From a bacterium (GTDB taxonomy: Bacteria; Oederibacteriota; PGYV01; DSBP01), in assembly GCA_011049465.1 (NCBI GenBank), contig DSBP01000100.1, positions 1 through 8,363 of the forward strand: a stretch of DNA of 8,363 bases. The letters run 5' to 3'. The notes beneath the pieces are model-generated. The model saw nothing but the letters and a program-made list of their open reading frames with translations. It did no database searches and was not told the origin of the DNA. How positions within the stretch are numbered: the first letter of the stretch is position 1; every line of letters starts with the position of its first letter. The position numbers were made by a program, and so were the translations under genes. Below, piece after piece: positions 1-6,862 of this stretch.

Positions 1-93
1 CCAAACACCCATGCCCTCCATAAGAGTCGCCGCACTAACACCCGCGCAAGCCTAATCGCGCATATCCACGAGTCTCCGGCTGATCGGGCTCAC

Positions 94-111
94 CGCCGAT
101 GTAAATCGGCG
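94..111. other. Perfect 7-bp hairpin with GTAA loop
   Basis: CGCCGAT (94-100) pairs exactly with ATCGGCG (105-111) around a GTAA loop, which in RNA would be a stable GNRA-type tetraloop. No T run follows, so it is not a standard intrinsic terminator. The right arm runs into the first GC-rich intergenic repeat, and an alternative pairing of 108-111 with 121-124 is possible. It may be part of that repeat's structure or the end of an upstream transcript. Its function is unknown. Confidence 0.4.
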
Positions 112-146
112 AAATTTCTCCGCCGGCCGCCCCGTCCCACCTCCAG
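98..146 (+). repeat. Intergenic GC-rich repeat, copy A
   Basis: This segment aligns without gaps to 425-473 with 38 of 49 bases identical by hand count. The alignment includes an unbroken 13-base block, GAAATTTCTCCGC, and a second shared block, CCCACCTC. A shorter related copy lies inverted at 259-290. The copies are degenerate and sit only in this gene-free stretch, as expected for a dispersed non-coding repeat family. No coding capacity or target-site duplication is visible. Confidence 0.55.
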
Positions 147-152
147 CGAAGA

Positions 153-180
153 CAATTTACAATTTGCAATTTGGAATTTG
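153..180 (+). repeat. Heptanucleotide tandem repeat, four units
   Basis: Four contiguous 7-base units are present: CAATTTA, CAATTTG, CAATTTG and GAATTTG, followed by a partial CAA. Each unit differs from CAATTTG by at most one base. The tract lies just after repeat copy A in the gene-free left end. Short AATTTG-type tandem tracts are common in intergenic DNA, and copy number may vary between strains. It is not in a reading frame believed to be translated. Confidence 0.7.
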
Positions 181-258
181 CAAGTGGACGACAAAGAAGG
201 AACGAACCGGTTTTTACCAGATGCTAAACAAGTATTGCCGTAACGTGCAACCATCGCA

Positions 259-290
259 GGACGGGGCGGGCAGTGGAAAATTTTCCTGAT
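259..290 (-). repeat. Intergenic GC-rich repeat, inverted copy B
   Basis: Read on the minus strand, this segment starts ATCAGG, passes an AAATTT core and continues into a GC-rich CTGCC...CCCCGTCC stretch. It matches copy C from 432 onward with one single-base gap and resembles copy A. It is shorter and more diverged than the two direct copies. It contains the perfect palindrome GGAAAATTTTCC (275-286), which replaces the less symmetrical core of the other two. Confidence 0.45.
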
Positions 291-424
291 TTAATACCTA
301 TAGAAGGTATACGCAACTCCCCACCCCGTCTCGAATCTACAAGCCTGCAGAACAGACCCGCCCGCAATAGTGCGTAAGCCGGGCCGCGTGCATCAGTCTA
401 TCGTAAAATCAATAAAATCAGGCC

Positions 425-473
425 CATGGCAATCAGGGAAATTTCTCCGCTGCCTGTCCCGGCCCACCTCAAG
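425..473 (+). repeat. Intergenic GC-rich repeat, copy C
   Basis: This is the second direct copy of the segment at 98-146, identical at 38 of 49 positions by hand count. The strongest conservation is GAAATTTCTCCGC (438-450) and CCCACCTC (463-470). It ends about 70 bases before the lipoprotein promoter. The spacing between copies A and C is 327 bases, with the inverted copy B roughly midway. Confidence 0.55.
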
Positions 474-544
474 GGAGTCTGAACGCTGTAAAAACCACTA
501 TTCACTGCTTTAACTGAAGCGCTAAACTTTTTTAATTTTACTGT

Positions 545-573
545 TTGATTTCCTGCTTTTCCGGGTGTATAAT
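545..573 (+). promoter_or_regulatory. Sigma70-like promoter of the lipoprotein gene
   Basis: TTGATT (545-550) and a perfect TATAAT (568-573) are separated by 17 bases. The transcript would begin near 580, giving a leader of about 36 bases before the ATG at 617. The ribosome binding site is AGG at 608-610, six bases before the start. No Fur-box-like or other palindrome overlaps the promoter. Confidence 0.7.
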
Positions 574-616
574 TATGTCAAGGTTGGATTAAAATCTTGC
601 AAAAGGCAGGAATTTT

Positions 617-3424
617 ATGCGGACAAAACATCTTCCCTTACCGGTTTTTTTAGCCGTTATTCTCTCCCTTTTTTACGCGGGCTGTTCGCCAAAAGATTCA
701 TCCGGCCCCTCACAGCCCGGCTCCGGCAGCACCCCTGTTTATGGAACAAACACAATAACACCTACTCCCGAAGAAGCTCTTCCGACACCCGCGACGCCAC
801 AGCCCGGTTATATTGTCTCTGCTGAGTTTTTCTTTTCAAATTCCGGCACTGATAATCCCGTGTTTCAGGTTCGCGTTAACAATGGCAGCACAGACGGCAA
901 CCACGCCTCACTGGTGAGGGTGCTTAACATGTCAAAATCCCTTGCCTGCACCCTTCCGTATGAAAGCGCCTCGTCATCATACAGAATAGACGCGCACAGC
1001 GGGGCTCTTGCATATTACAGCGGGGATACCTACAGGGTTGAGGCAACCATACTCGGCTCTGTTTTCCTTGCGCAGTCAGCTGCGCCGGGCAGCGCGTCCA
1101 TATCAGACTTTGACGCTGTATCAGGCGTCAGCATCACTATGTTGAATGACGGCAACGAGGACAGGATTATTGTATATGACGAGGCTGCTGACTCAATAAT
1201 ATTTGACAAACAGGAACCGGGAGATACTGTTGACAACCCATATACAATACCCTCTTCGGTATTTACCATCGGCAAAAACTACAATGTAACCGCCTTTGTG
1301 ACAAAGGCGCTCTCACAGTCAGCCTCAGTATTCAGCGGGCTGCACCATTACAGCTATTTCTTCATTTCTTACGCGCATGACAGGTTCTTTGAGAATATCG
1401 GGGTTCCTTCACCGACAGTCACATGCACCCTGACCCCTGAACCGCCGTCACCCACATTAACAATCACAGCCACACGCACGCCTGAGCCCTCTTCAACTCC
1501 CGAGAACACAGCCACATTCACCCCCTCGCCGTGGCCCACAGACGCTTATGAACCCGACAACACATACCTGCAGGCAAGGGAGCTCAATGCCGGCACAGAA
1601 GAAGGCCGTTCGCTTTCCCCTTTTGACGACGAGGACTGGTATAAGATAACAACCACCGGGCCGTCAATTGTAACAATAACCGTCACGGCCCATGACCCGG
1701 AATTCTACGCAGGCACATATGTTTACTACTATACGGAAACCGGCGCGCCTTCGCTGAGCCACTACTGGCTTAACACAGGAAACGCGAATATCTCCCCGGC
1801 CCATTACTCCCAGTTCCTTGAACCGGGCGTTTACTACATACGGATCGTCTCCGGGTTCGGGCATGTCTTTGGGTATTCCATCACCTGCGGCCTCACGGAA
1901 TTTACCCCGACTGTCACCCCGACTGTTACCGCCTCTCCATCTGTTACTCCGACACCCACGATGACATACAGCATGGACGCGTATGAACCCAATGATGACG
2001 CGCTAAGCGCAACTCTGATTACGATAGGCGTGCCTCAGACACACAGCATCTGGCCTGTTGCCAATAATGACTGGGTTACTTTTGACCTTGATTTTCCAAA
2101 CCTGGTTTCCGCGGTGATTGACGGCGAGGATAACACCTATTACAAGATAGACCTTTACTGCTGTAACGCGTCTTCGCCCGTGCTGATTGGCAGCGATAAC
2201 TACTCGGAGTATCCGGGCCATCTGGCGGCAATTCATCCCGTATATACGCCGGGCCCGTATTTTGTAAAAATACAGGGGGATCAATCGTTCTCATATAATA
2301 TAACAATTCTTTTGGATACCTTCACACCAAGCCCCTCTTCCACAATTACCGCTACTATTACACCGACTTATACCATTACACAAACTCAAACAGCTTCGCC
2401 GACTCCCACCTTTTCTCCCACAAATACGCCTAAATGGGAGACAGTTAACACTCACGGCTCATCAACACAGACAAACACAAAAATATCCTCAAACGGCTCT
2501 GCCTATTCATACGCGTATCTGCTGAATGGCCCGAACCTTTATGTTGACGGCTCTTTCGCGGGCCAGGCCGAAGCTGCCTATATGGGTTCGCGCTGGCTCC
2601 ATAAAACAGAGAGCGCCGTATACGCGGCCTATACCGCTCCGTCCACATACCAGCTGTCCGTAAAATCAAGCGCGAACTGGTCCTCCGCAATAGGAGCCTC
2701 CCCGGGCGAGGGGTATTTCCCTAATATTTACATTGACGGAAGTACGCCTTATGTCTGCTACGCTGACATGAACAATGTGAATAAAATCGCGGTAAAATAT
2801 TATAACGGCTCATCCTGGGCAGATTATTCAACGCAGGGAATCTCCGGAAGTGTGGACGCCTTCGGCTTCGGAAACATGCTTGTAATGGACGGGTACAACA
2901 CTTCAGGGCTCAGGCTTTACGCCGCTTATATAAACGATTCCGATTCAAGAAGGGTATACTGCATATACCACGACGGCTCCGGCTGGGCTGATTTGGGGTC
3001 CCCTGTCTTTGATAATGCCGCGGTTGATGTCGACATCTGCGCCGTGGATGATGATAATGTATTTGCCGCGGTCATGAGAAACAACGGTTCGGGCTATGCG
3101 GAAATATATGTAAAAAAATACGCTGAAGGCGCGTGGGTTGACGTGGGTTCCGCGCCTGTATTTACAGGCATGGCCACAGTGACATCAAAGAGGAACATTT
3201 CAATTCACGCCGTATCCGGGAATGATATATGGCTCCTGTATGAATATACGGGTTACGGGTTCATCGCGGCAAAACACTGGGACGGGGTTTCCTGGAAAAA
3301 CAGAGGCCCTTCAGGCGGTTTTTATTCCGGCTCATACCCCTCGGCAGCTGTTGTAAACGGGGTTATTCACGCGGGCTTTATTGACGGAACCCTGAACCTG
3401 ATGCGTGTAATGAAATACGAATAA
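617..3424 (+). CDS. Secreted lipoprotein with PPC-like domains and beta-propeller-like C-terminus
   Basis: The protein has 935 residues. Residues 1-22 form a lipoprotein signal (Arg/Lys, hydrophobic core, then YAGC), so Cys23 would be lipidated and the protein anchored in a membrane facing outward. Tyr at -3 of the lipobox is less usual. Thr/Pro-rich linkers (about 30-55, 264-308, 429-453 and 569-604) separate folded parts. These are an unrecognised beta-rich domain (56-263), two domains beginning DAYEPDN (309) and DAYEPND (454), and a C-terminal part (605-935). The two middle domains, each with a later D-W pair, match bacterial pre-peptidase C-terminal (PPC, PF04151-type) domains. The C-terminal part repeats a 'YxxGxxW' strand ending at Trp734, 790, 840 and 893 (spacing 50-56), probably beta-propeller blades. 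Trp688 fits the same period. No protease or other catalytic motif is visible. A cell-surface binding or structural role is inferred. The start has a Shine-Dalgarno AGG and a strong promoter upstream. Confidence 0.85.
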   Translation: MRTKHLPLPVFLAVILSLFYAGCSPKDSSGPSQPGSGSTPVYGTNTITPTPEEALPTPATPQPGYIVSAEFFFSNSGTDNPVFQVRVNNGSTDGNHASLVRVLNMSKSLACTLPYESASSSYRIDAHSGALAYYSGDTYRVEATILGSVFLAQSAAPGSASISDFDAVSGVSITMLNDGNEDRIIVYDEAADSIIFDKQEPGDTVDNPYTIPSSVFTIGKNYNVTAFVTKALSQSASVFSGLHHYSYFFISYAHDRFFENIGVPSPTVTCTLTPEPPSPTLTITATRTPEPSSTPENTATFTPSPWPTDAYEPDNTYLQARELNAGTEEGRSLSPFDDEDWYKITTTGPSIVTITVTAHDPEFYAGTYVYYYTETGAPSLSHYWLNTGNANISPAHYSQFLEPGVYYIRIVSGFGHVFGYSITCGLTEFTPTVTPTVTASPSVTPTPTMTYSMDAYEPNDDALSATLITIGVPQTHSIWPVANNDWVTFDLDFPNLVSAVIDGEDNTYYKIDLYCCNASSPVLIGSDNYSEYPGHLAAIHPVYTPGPYFVKIQGDQSFSYNITILLDTFTPSPSSTITATITPTYTITQTQTASPTPTFSPTNTPKWETVNTHGSSTQTNTKISSNGSAYSYAYLLNGPNLYVDGSFAGQAEAAYMGSRWLHKTESAVYAAYTAPSTYQLSVKSSANWSSAIGASPGEGYFPNIYIDGSTPYVCYADMNNVNKIAVKYYNGSSWADYSTQGISGSVDAFGFGNMLVMDGYNTSGLRLYAAYINDSDSRRVYCIYHDGSGWADLGSPVFDNAAVDVDICAVDDDNVFAAVMRNNGSGYAEIYVKKYAEGAWVDVGSAPVFTGMATVTSKRNISIHAVSGNDIWLLYEYTGYGFIAAKHWDGVSWKNRGPSGGFYSGSYPSAAVVNGVIHAGFIDGTLNLMRVMKYE

Positions 3425-3438
3425 GGCTGCGGCCTTAT
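3421..3438. terminator. Short hairpin shared by two convergent stop codons
   Basis: ATAAGGC (3421-3427) pairs perfectly with GCCTTAT (3432-3438) around a TGCG loop. The stem contains both the TAA of the lipoprotein gene and, on the other strand, the TAA of feoB. The two genes are only 10 bases apart. No T run follows on either strand, so it is not a canonical intrinsic terminator. It could act as a bidirectional RNA-end structure or be a by-product of tight packing. Confidence 0.4.
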
Positions 3439-5576
3439 GCCGAAAACACAAGCACAGTCCTGTAAACAAGGAACGCGAAAACCCACGCTGTCGTGAGCGA
3501 GTAAGCTATATAAAAGAGCGTCCATTTAAGTTCTCCGGCCTCCTTGTGAAAAACGGCGGTAGCCGCTATGCACGGGACGTACAGTAGCACGAATACAAGC
3601 AGGGACAATGCCATTGGCAGTGTATAATCCGGATTGGCTTTTAACCGTTCGGTAAGCGTTGACACATCCCCGCCCGTGTCCCCAAGAGCGTATATTGTCC
3701 CCATTGTCGACACAACAACCTCTTTTGCCGCCAGCCCGGCTATCAAAGCTACCCCAAGCTTCCAGTCAAAACCAAGCGGCTTTATAACCGGTTCTATTGC
3801 CTTGCCTGCCCTGCCCGCGAATGAATGTTCAAGCTGCCGCGCTGCCAGCTCATTTTCAAGGCGGTTTACTGCCTCTTGCCTTTCATCCTCAGGAAGCGAA
3901 GCCGCTTCAAGCGCGCTGCCCTCAAATATTTCCGCGCCTGCTGTGTCCTTCGGATAACTGCCCGCGAACCATATAATGACTGAAGCCGCAAGAATTACGG
4001 TCCCCGCCTTTTTAAGGTACATCCACGCCTTTATCCACATCTGAACAAGAATGGAACCTGCGGTGGGCAGCCTGTAAACAGGGAGTTCCATTACAAACGG
4101 CTCTGACTCACCCTTAAAAATTGTGGATTTAAAAAGTTTCGCGGAAAGCGCAGCCACCAGTATTCCGAAAAGATATATTCCAAAAAGCGCGTTGCCGCGC
4201 ATCCCCTCCGGGATAAAGGCTCCTATTATCAGTATGTATACGGGCAGTTTCGCGCCGCAGCTCATGAAGGGAATTACCATCATGGTCGCGAGCCGGTCCC
4301 CCCTGTTTTTAAGCGTCCTGCATGCCATAAAAGCCGGAACAGAACACCCGAACCCCGTTACCATCGGTATAAACGACTTGCCGTGCAGGCCGAGCCTGTG
4401 AAACACCTTGTCAACGACAAACGCGGCGCGCGCCATATAACCTGTCGCCTCAAGGAAAGTGAGCCCGAGAAAAAGAAGCAGTATGTTAGGCAGAAAAACA
4501 ACAACACCTCCCACACCCGCTATTATGCCGTCGGAGATTACTGACCTCAGTTCATTATCAGGCAGGCTATCCTTAACAACAGCGCCGAACCAGGCAAAAA
4601 ACGACTCAATCCATCCCATAGGCGCCTCTCCGAGTTTAAAGGTAAACTGAAAGAGCATCCACATGATGACAAGAAAAACAGGCAGCCCCAGAAACCTGTT
4701 TATCAGGACCGCGTCAATATAATCTGTTATTGACTTTTTTTCCCCAAGAGGCCCTTTTACTGTCTCTTTTACCGCCCCCCTCACAAAAGCATACCTGTCA
4801 GAGGCTATCCTTGCCCTCAGTCCCGCTCCCGGCGCATCTTCATTGCCCGCAATCGCGGCCTTCACTACCCTCTCCGTGTTCAGCCAGACAGCCCTGCCTG
4901 TCACCTGATTATACACAAGCTGGTCAGCCTCAAGCAGCTTTACGGCCATCCATCTTGCAGGATATTTTTGGGCCAGCTCAGCATCTTCCCTTAATACATT
5001 CGAGATACTATCAACCGCGCCCTCAATTTGAAGGTCATAGGACAGCTTGTTTTTTTTAACTATAATGTCCTTCTCATATACCCTTATGATGTGGTCGAGA
5101 AGCGAATTGAGCCCCTCCTTTTTCACGGCATTGGTGGGTACTATGTGGCATCCAAAGAGCACCTGAAGCTGTTTTACGTCAATTTCAAGGCCTGACGCCT
5201 TTACCTCGTCATACATATTAAGCGCCATTACCATATCCGCCTCAAGCTCCATGAGCTGCGTTGTAAGGTAAAGGTTCCTTTCAAGGTTTGTGCCGTCAAC
5301 AACATTCACCACAACATCAGGCTTTTCATCTATTATATAATTGCGGGCTATCACCTCCTCAGGCGAATAGGCTGTCAGAGAATATGTGCCGGGAAGGTCC
5401 GTAAATGTAATTTTATACCCTTTATACCTGACATACCCCTCGAATTTTTCAACAGTCACTCCGGCCCAGTTTCCCACCTTCATGTGAGCGCCCACAAGCC
5501 CGTTAAAAAGCGACGTCTTGCCCGAGTTGGGGTTTCCGGCAAGGGCGGCTTTTATGTGCTTAAGCTTTTCCTTCAT
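3435..5576 (-). CDS. feoB: Ferrous iron transporter FeoB (GTPase-permease)
   Basis: FeoB imports Fe2+ across the inner membrane and carries a cytosolic G domain fused to a transmembrane channel. The 713 residues fit the family's usual 700-770. In the G domain I see G1 GNPNSGKT (14-21), G2 Thr41 in GVTVEK, G3 DLPG (60-63), G4 NMYD (120-123) and a probable G5 near TNAVKKEG (148-155). A helical spacer follows (about 176-270), then the membrane part from about 290. The membrane part holds the hallmark LEATGYMARAAF (375-386), the two Cys-containing gate motifs GCSVPA (410-415) and PFMSCGAKLPVY (436-447), KEVVVSTMGTIY (618-629) and LYVPC (665-669). A hydrophilic acidic loop lies at about 545-600. 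The start ATG follows AAAGGG (5583-5588) by six bases and overlaps the end of feoA by 17 bases, implying translational coupling. The gene looks intact. No feoC is visible downstream, where the convergent lipoprotein gene ends. Confidence 0.97.
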   Translation of the reverse strand: MKEKLKHIKAALAGNPNSGKTSLFNGLVGAHMKVGNWAGVTVEKFEGYVRYKGYKITFTDLPGTYSLTAYSPEEVIARNYIIDEKPDVVVNVVDGTNLERNLYLTTQLMELEADMVMALNMYDEVKASGLEIDVKQLQVLFGCHIVPTNAVKKEGLNSLLDHIIRVYEKDIIVKKNKLSYDLQIEGAVDSISNVLREDAELAQKYPARWMAVKLLEADQLVYNQVTGRAVWLNTERVVKAAIAGNEDAPGAGLRARIASDRYAFVRGAVKETVKGPLGEKKSITDYIDAVLINRFLGLPVFLVIMWMLFQFTFKLGEAPMGWIESFFAWFGAVVKDSLPDNELRSVISDGIIAGVGGVVVFLPNILLLFLGLTFLEATGYMARAAFVVDKVFHRLGLHGKSFIPMVTGFGCSVPAFMACRTLKNRGDRLATMMVIPFMSCGAKLPVYILIIGAFIPEGMRGNALFGIYLFGILVAALSAKLFKSTIFKGESEPFVMELPVYRLPTAGSILVQMWIKAWMYLKKAGTVILAASVIIWFAGSYPKDTAGAEIFEGSALEAASLPEDERQEAVNRLENELAARQLEHSFAGRAGKAIEPVIKPLGFDWKLGVALIAGLAAKEVVVSTMGTIYALGDTGGDVSTLTERLKANPDYTLPMALSLLVFVLLYVPCIAATAVFHKEAGELKWTLFYIAYSLTTAWVFAFLVYRTVLVFSA

Positions 5577-5865
5577 GGCGCCGCCCTTTCATTCTGCCTT
5601 TACGCTCCCTTTTACCCATGGGCACGCCGTCTCCCATATGCCCGGTAACCTCAACGCTTATACGCGCGGCCTCTTCTTTTCTCAGGGCGAGCAAAAAACC
5701 TCTTATCTGAATCTCTATGGGGTCGCCAAGCGGCGCTTTTCTCAGAAATTTAAGATGCGCTCCGGCCACAAGCCCCATGTCAATAAGGCGCATGCCTGTC
5801 TCTCCGGATGAATCCACCGAAGTTACGACAGCCTTGTCTCCTCTTTGAAGTTCCGCTAATTTCAT
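5560..5865 (-). CDS. feoA: Ferrous iron transport protein FeoA with basic C-terminal tail
   Basis: FeoA is a small SH3-like cytosolic protein that supports FeoB. The 101-residue product has the family pattern: LxxLxxGDKAVV-like N-terminus, RLIDMGLVAG (26-35), PLGDPIEI (45-52) and RGFLLALR (55-62). The SH3-like core ends near residue 74. Residues 84-101 form an extra, strongly basic tail with 10 Lys/Arg/His in 18 positions; most FeoA proteins stop at about 75-85 residues. The last codons overlap the feoB start, so the tail may partly reflect the gene overlap. GAAGGA (5870-5875) lies four bases before the ATG. A Fur-box-like palindrome lies 20-36 bases upstream, and fur ends 54 bases upstream on the same strand, so one transcript may carry all three genes. 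Confidence 0.95.
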   Translation of the reverse strand: MKLAELQRGDKAVVTSVDSSGETGMRLIDMGLVAGAHLKFLRKAPLGDPIEIQIRGFLLALRKEEAARISVEVTGHMGDGVPMGKRERKGRMKGRRHEGKA

Positions 5866-5884
5866 GGCATCCTTCTTTCTTTAT

Positions 5885-5901
5885 TTGAGATTTGGTCTCA
5901 T
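5885..5901 (-). promoter_or_regulatory. Fur-box-like operator before feoA
   Basis: TGAGA (5886-5890) and TCTCA (5896-5900) form perfect inverted arms around five bases. The 15-base core agrees with the known 7-1-7 Fur form TGAGAATnATTCTCA at 11 of 14 defined positions. It is also related to the box before the fur gene (13 of 17 shared). Its place in the 54-base fur-feoA gap suggests direct iron control of feoAB. I find no strong -35/-10 pair beside it, so it may act on a promoter within the fur end or be a weak internal site. Confidence 0.55.
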
Positions 5902-5919
5902 TTAATTTTTTAAAAAAAC

Positions 5920-6342
5920 CTACACGCACTTATCGCATATTCCCTTTATGACAAGCCCGTGCCCGGTCATTTTAAACCTGTGCTTCCTGCACACCTTTTC
6001 CTGCAGCCCCTCAATGCCGCTCTCCTCAAACTCAATTATCCTTCCGCATTTAATGCACAGCATATGGTCATGGTGGTGGTAATCACTCGAATACTCATAC
6101 ATTGTCCTGCCGTCCTTATGCATGCTCTCGTGGACAACACCCGCCGCGGCCAAAAGCGGCACTGTCCTGTAAACCGAGGCCCGGGATACGTTCTTGTTGA
6201 GCCTTTTAACGGCCGAATAGAGTTTTTCCGTGTCAAAATGGCCCTTAAGGCTCTTTACCGCCTCTATGACCCTTTTCCGCTCGGACGTGTTTTTCAAGCC
6301 TTTCTTTCTTATAAAGTTTTCGAACTTTTCCTGCGCGTCCAT
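5920..6342 (-). CDS. fur: Fur-family metal-dependent repressor
   Basis: Fur-family proteins bind DNA when loaded with metal (Fe2+ for Fur) and repress uptake genes. The 140 residues match the family length. The N-terminal winged helix includes HFDTEKLY (35-42) and the recognition-helix region SRASVYRTVPLL (53-64). The dimerisation half has the metal-binding HHHDHM (89-94) followed by CIKC (96-99) and a second CxxC, CDKC (136-139), which form the structural zinc site. GAGAGG (6348-6353) lies five bases before the ATG. A strong promoter with an overlapping Fur-like box precedes it, so autoregulation is likely, and feoA and feoB follow on the same strand. Sequence alone does not separate Fur from PerR or Zur. 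The feoAB neighbourhood favours iron sensing, so the symbol is tentative. Confidence 0.9.
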   Translation of the reverse strand: MDAQEKFENFIRKKGLKNTSERKRVIEAVKSLKGHFDTEKLYSAVKRLNKNVSRASVYRTVPLLAAAGVVHESMHKDGRTMYEYSSDYHHHDHMLCIKCGRIIEFEESGIEGLQEKVCRKHRFKMTGHGLVIKGICDKCV

Positions 6343-6358
6343 AAAAGCCTCTCGTTAA

Positions 6359-6375
6359 TTGAGATTGAGTATCAA
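6359..6375 (-). promoter_or_regulatory. Fur-box-like operator before fur
   Basis: TTGAGATTGAGTATCAA is an imperfect palindrome whose 15-base core matches the 7-1-7 forms TGAGAATnATTCTCA and TGATAATnATTATCA at 11 of 14 positions each. It lies 17-33 bases before the fur start and touches the -10 element, covering the expected transcription start. A repressor bound here would block the promoter, so autoregulation is the simplest reading. Confidence 0.65.
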
Positions 6376-6403
6376 TATTACAGCCAATATGGAAAAATGT
6401 CAA
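6375..6403 (-). promoter_or_regulatory. Sigma70 promoter of fur (and probably feoAB)
   Basis: On the minus strand a consensus TTGACA (6403-6398) is followed after 17 bases by TAATAT (6380-6375). The expected start point is near 6368, inside the Fur-like box, giving a leader of about 25 bases. This is the strongest promoter match in the window and the only clear one upstream of fur, feoA and feoB. Confidence 0.8.
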
Positions 6404-6480
6404 GAAGTTTTTTTAATTACACCTGCGGGCATATGGAACAGGACAAAATCACCGATTTTCCATCTTTTGTTGCCGGGCGT

Positions 6481-6843
6481 TCAGCCCTTTTTTCTTCTTT
6501 TTCTGCCGTATTTTTTTAACTTTTTTACCACTTCCATCACCATCAATTGTTCCGCGCTGTCCATGTCTTCCAGCATAATTCTTAATTTCTTCTCATACCC
6601 TCCCTTCTTAAATCTCCCGGCAGGCACACTTCTTGAATAATCAAAAAACTCCTTCAACGGGATGTTCATGGCGTCAGCAAGCTTCCCTATTGTAGCCACG
6701 CTCGCCTTTTTCCGGCCGCCCTCGATAAGGCACAGAAAATTGGCTGTTATCCCGGCGCGTTCGCTTAAAATTTCCTGTGTCATCCCTTTTTCCAGGCGCA
6801 GTTCCCTGATTCTTTTTCCTATTCCCGCGTATATGTCGCTCAT
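6481..6843 (-). CDS. XRE-family helix-turn-helix regulator
   Basis: This small cytosolic DNA-binding protein has 120 residues. Residues about 8-67 form a Cro/C1-type HTH: IGKRIRELRLEKGMTQ, then LSERAGITANFLCLIEGGRKKAS, then the LADAMNIPLKEFFDY close. The remaining half has no recognised domain and ends in a very basic tail (KKLKKYGRKRRKKG), possibly a non-specific DNA or RNA contact. A longer frame exists from a TTG at 6891, but that TTG is the first triplet of the -35 element, so the start was set at the ATG at 6843, preceded by GGAGG (6848-6852). The gene is divergent from the receiver protein at 7012, and fur follows 138 bases downstream with its own promoter. Autoregulation through sites in the shared gap is likely. 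The target genes are unknown. Confidence 0.88.
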   Translation of the reverse strand: MSDIYAGIGKRIRELRLEKGMTQEILSERAGITANFLCLIEGGRKKASVATIGKLADAMNIPLKEFFDYSRSVPAGRFKKGGYEKKLRIMLEDMDSAEQLMVMEVVKKLKKYGRKRRKKG

Positions 6844-6862
6844 CTTGCCTCCGAAGGCGGAT

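Larger units (their letters stand above)
1..544. other. Non-coding, repeat-bearing intergenic stretch
   Basis: No convincing gene is present here. One plus-strand frame is open from the window edge to a TAA at 241-243, but it has no ATG and its translation runs through the repeats, so it is not protein-like. The stretch contains three related GC-rich repeats, a heptamer tandem repeat, a perfect short hairpin, a 12-base palindrome (275-286) and an AT-rich tail from about 485 leading into the lipoprotein promoter. A weak stem (507-510 with 517-520) is followed by a T run from 528, but it is too weak to call a terminator. The 3' end of an upstream gene outside the window cannot be excluded. Confidence 0.6.

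Noticed and set aside
1..243. Open plus-strand frame from the window edge to a TAA at 241
   Set aside because: It has no ATG start, runs through a tandem repeat and a GC-rich repeat, and its translation has no protein-like pattern. It could only be the tail of a gene outside the window, which the repeats make unlikely.
565..825. 86-residue frame overlapping the lipoprotein start
   Set aside because: Its start lies within the -10 region of the lipoprotein promoter, and it overlaps a well supported gene in another frame.
6445..6459. AAAATC-ACC-GATTTT hairpin after the XRE gene
   Set aside because: The stem is AT-rich, the loop is three bases and no T run follows on the minus strand, so it is too weak to call a terminator.
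6475..6493. GGGC/GCCC stem followed by a T run, resembling a plus-strand terminator
   Set aside because: The stem has only 4 bp, no plus-strand gene ends there, and the T run is the complement of the Lys-rich end of the XRE gene.
5959..6519. 186-residue plus-strand frame opposite fur
   Set aside because: It is antisense to a clearly recognised Fur-family gene and shows no family pattern of its own.
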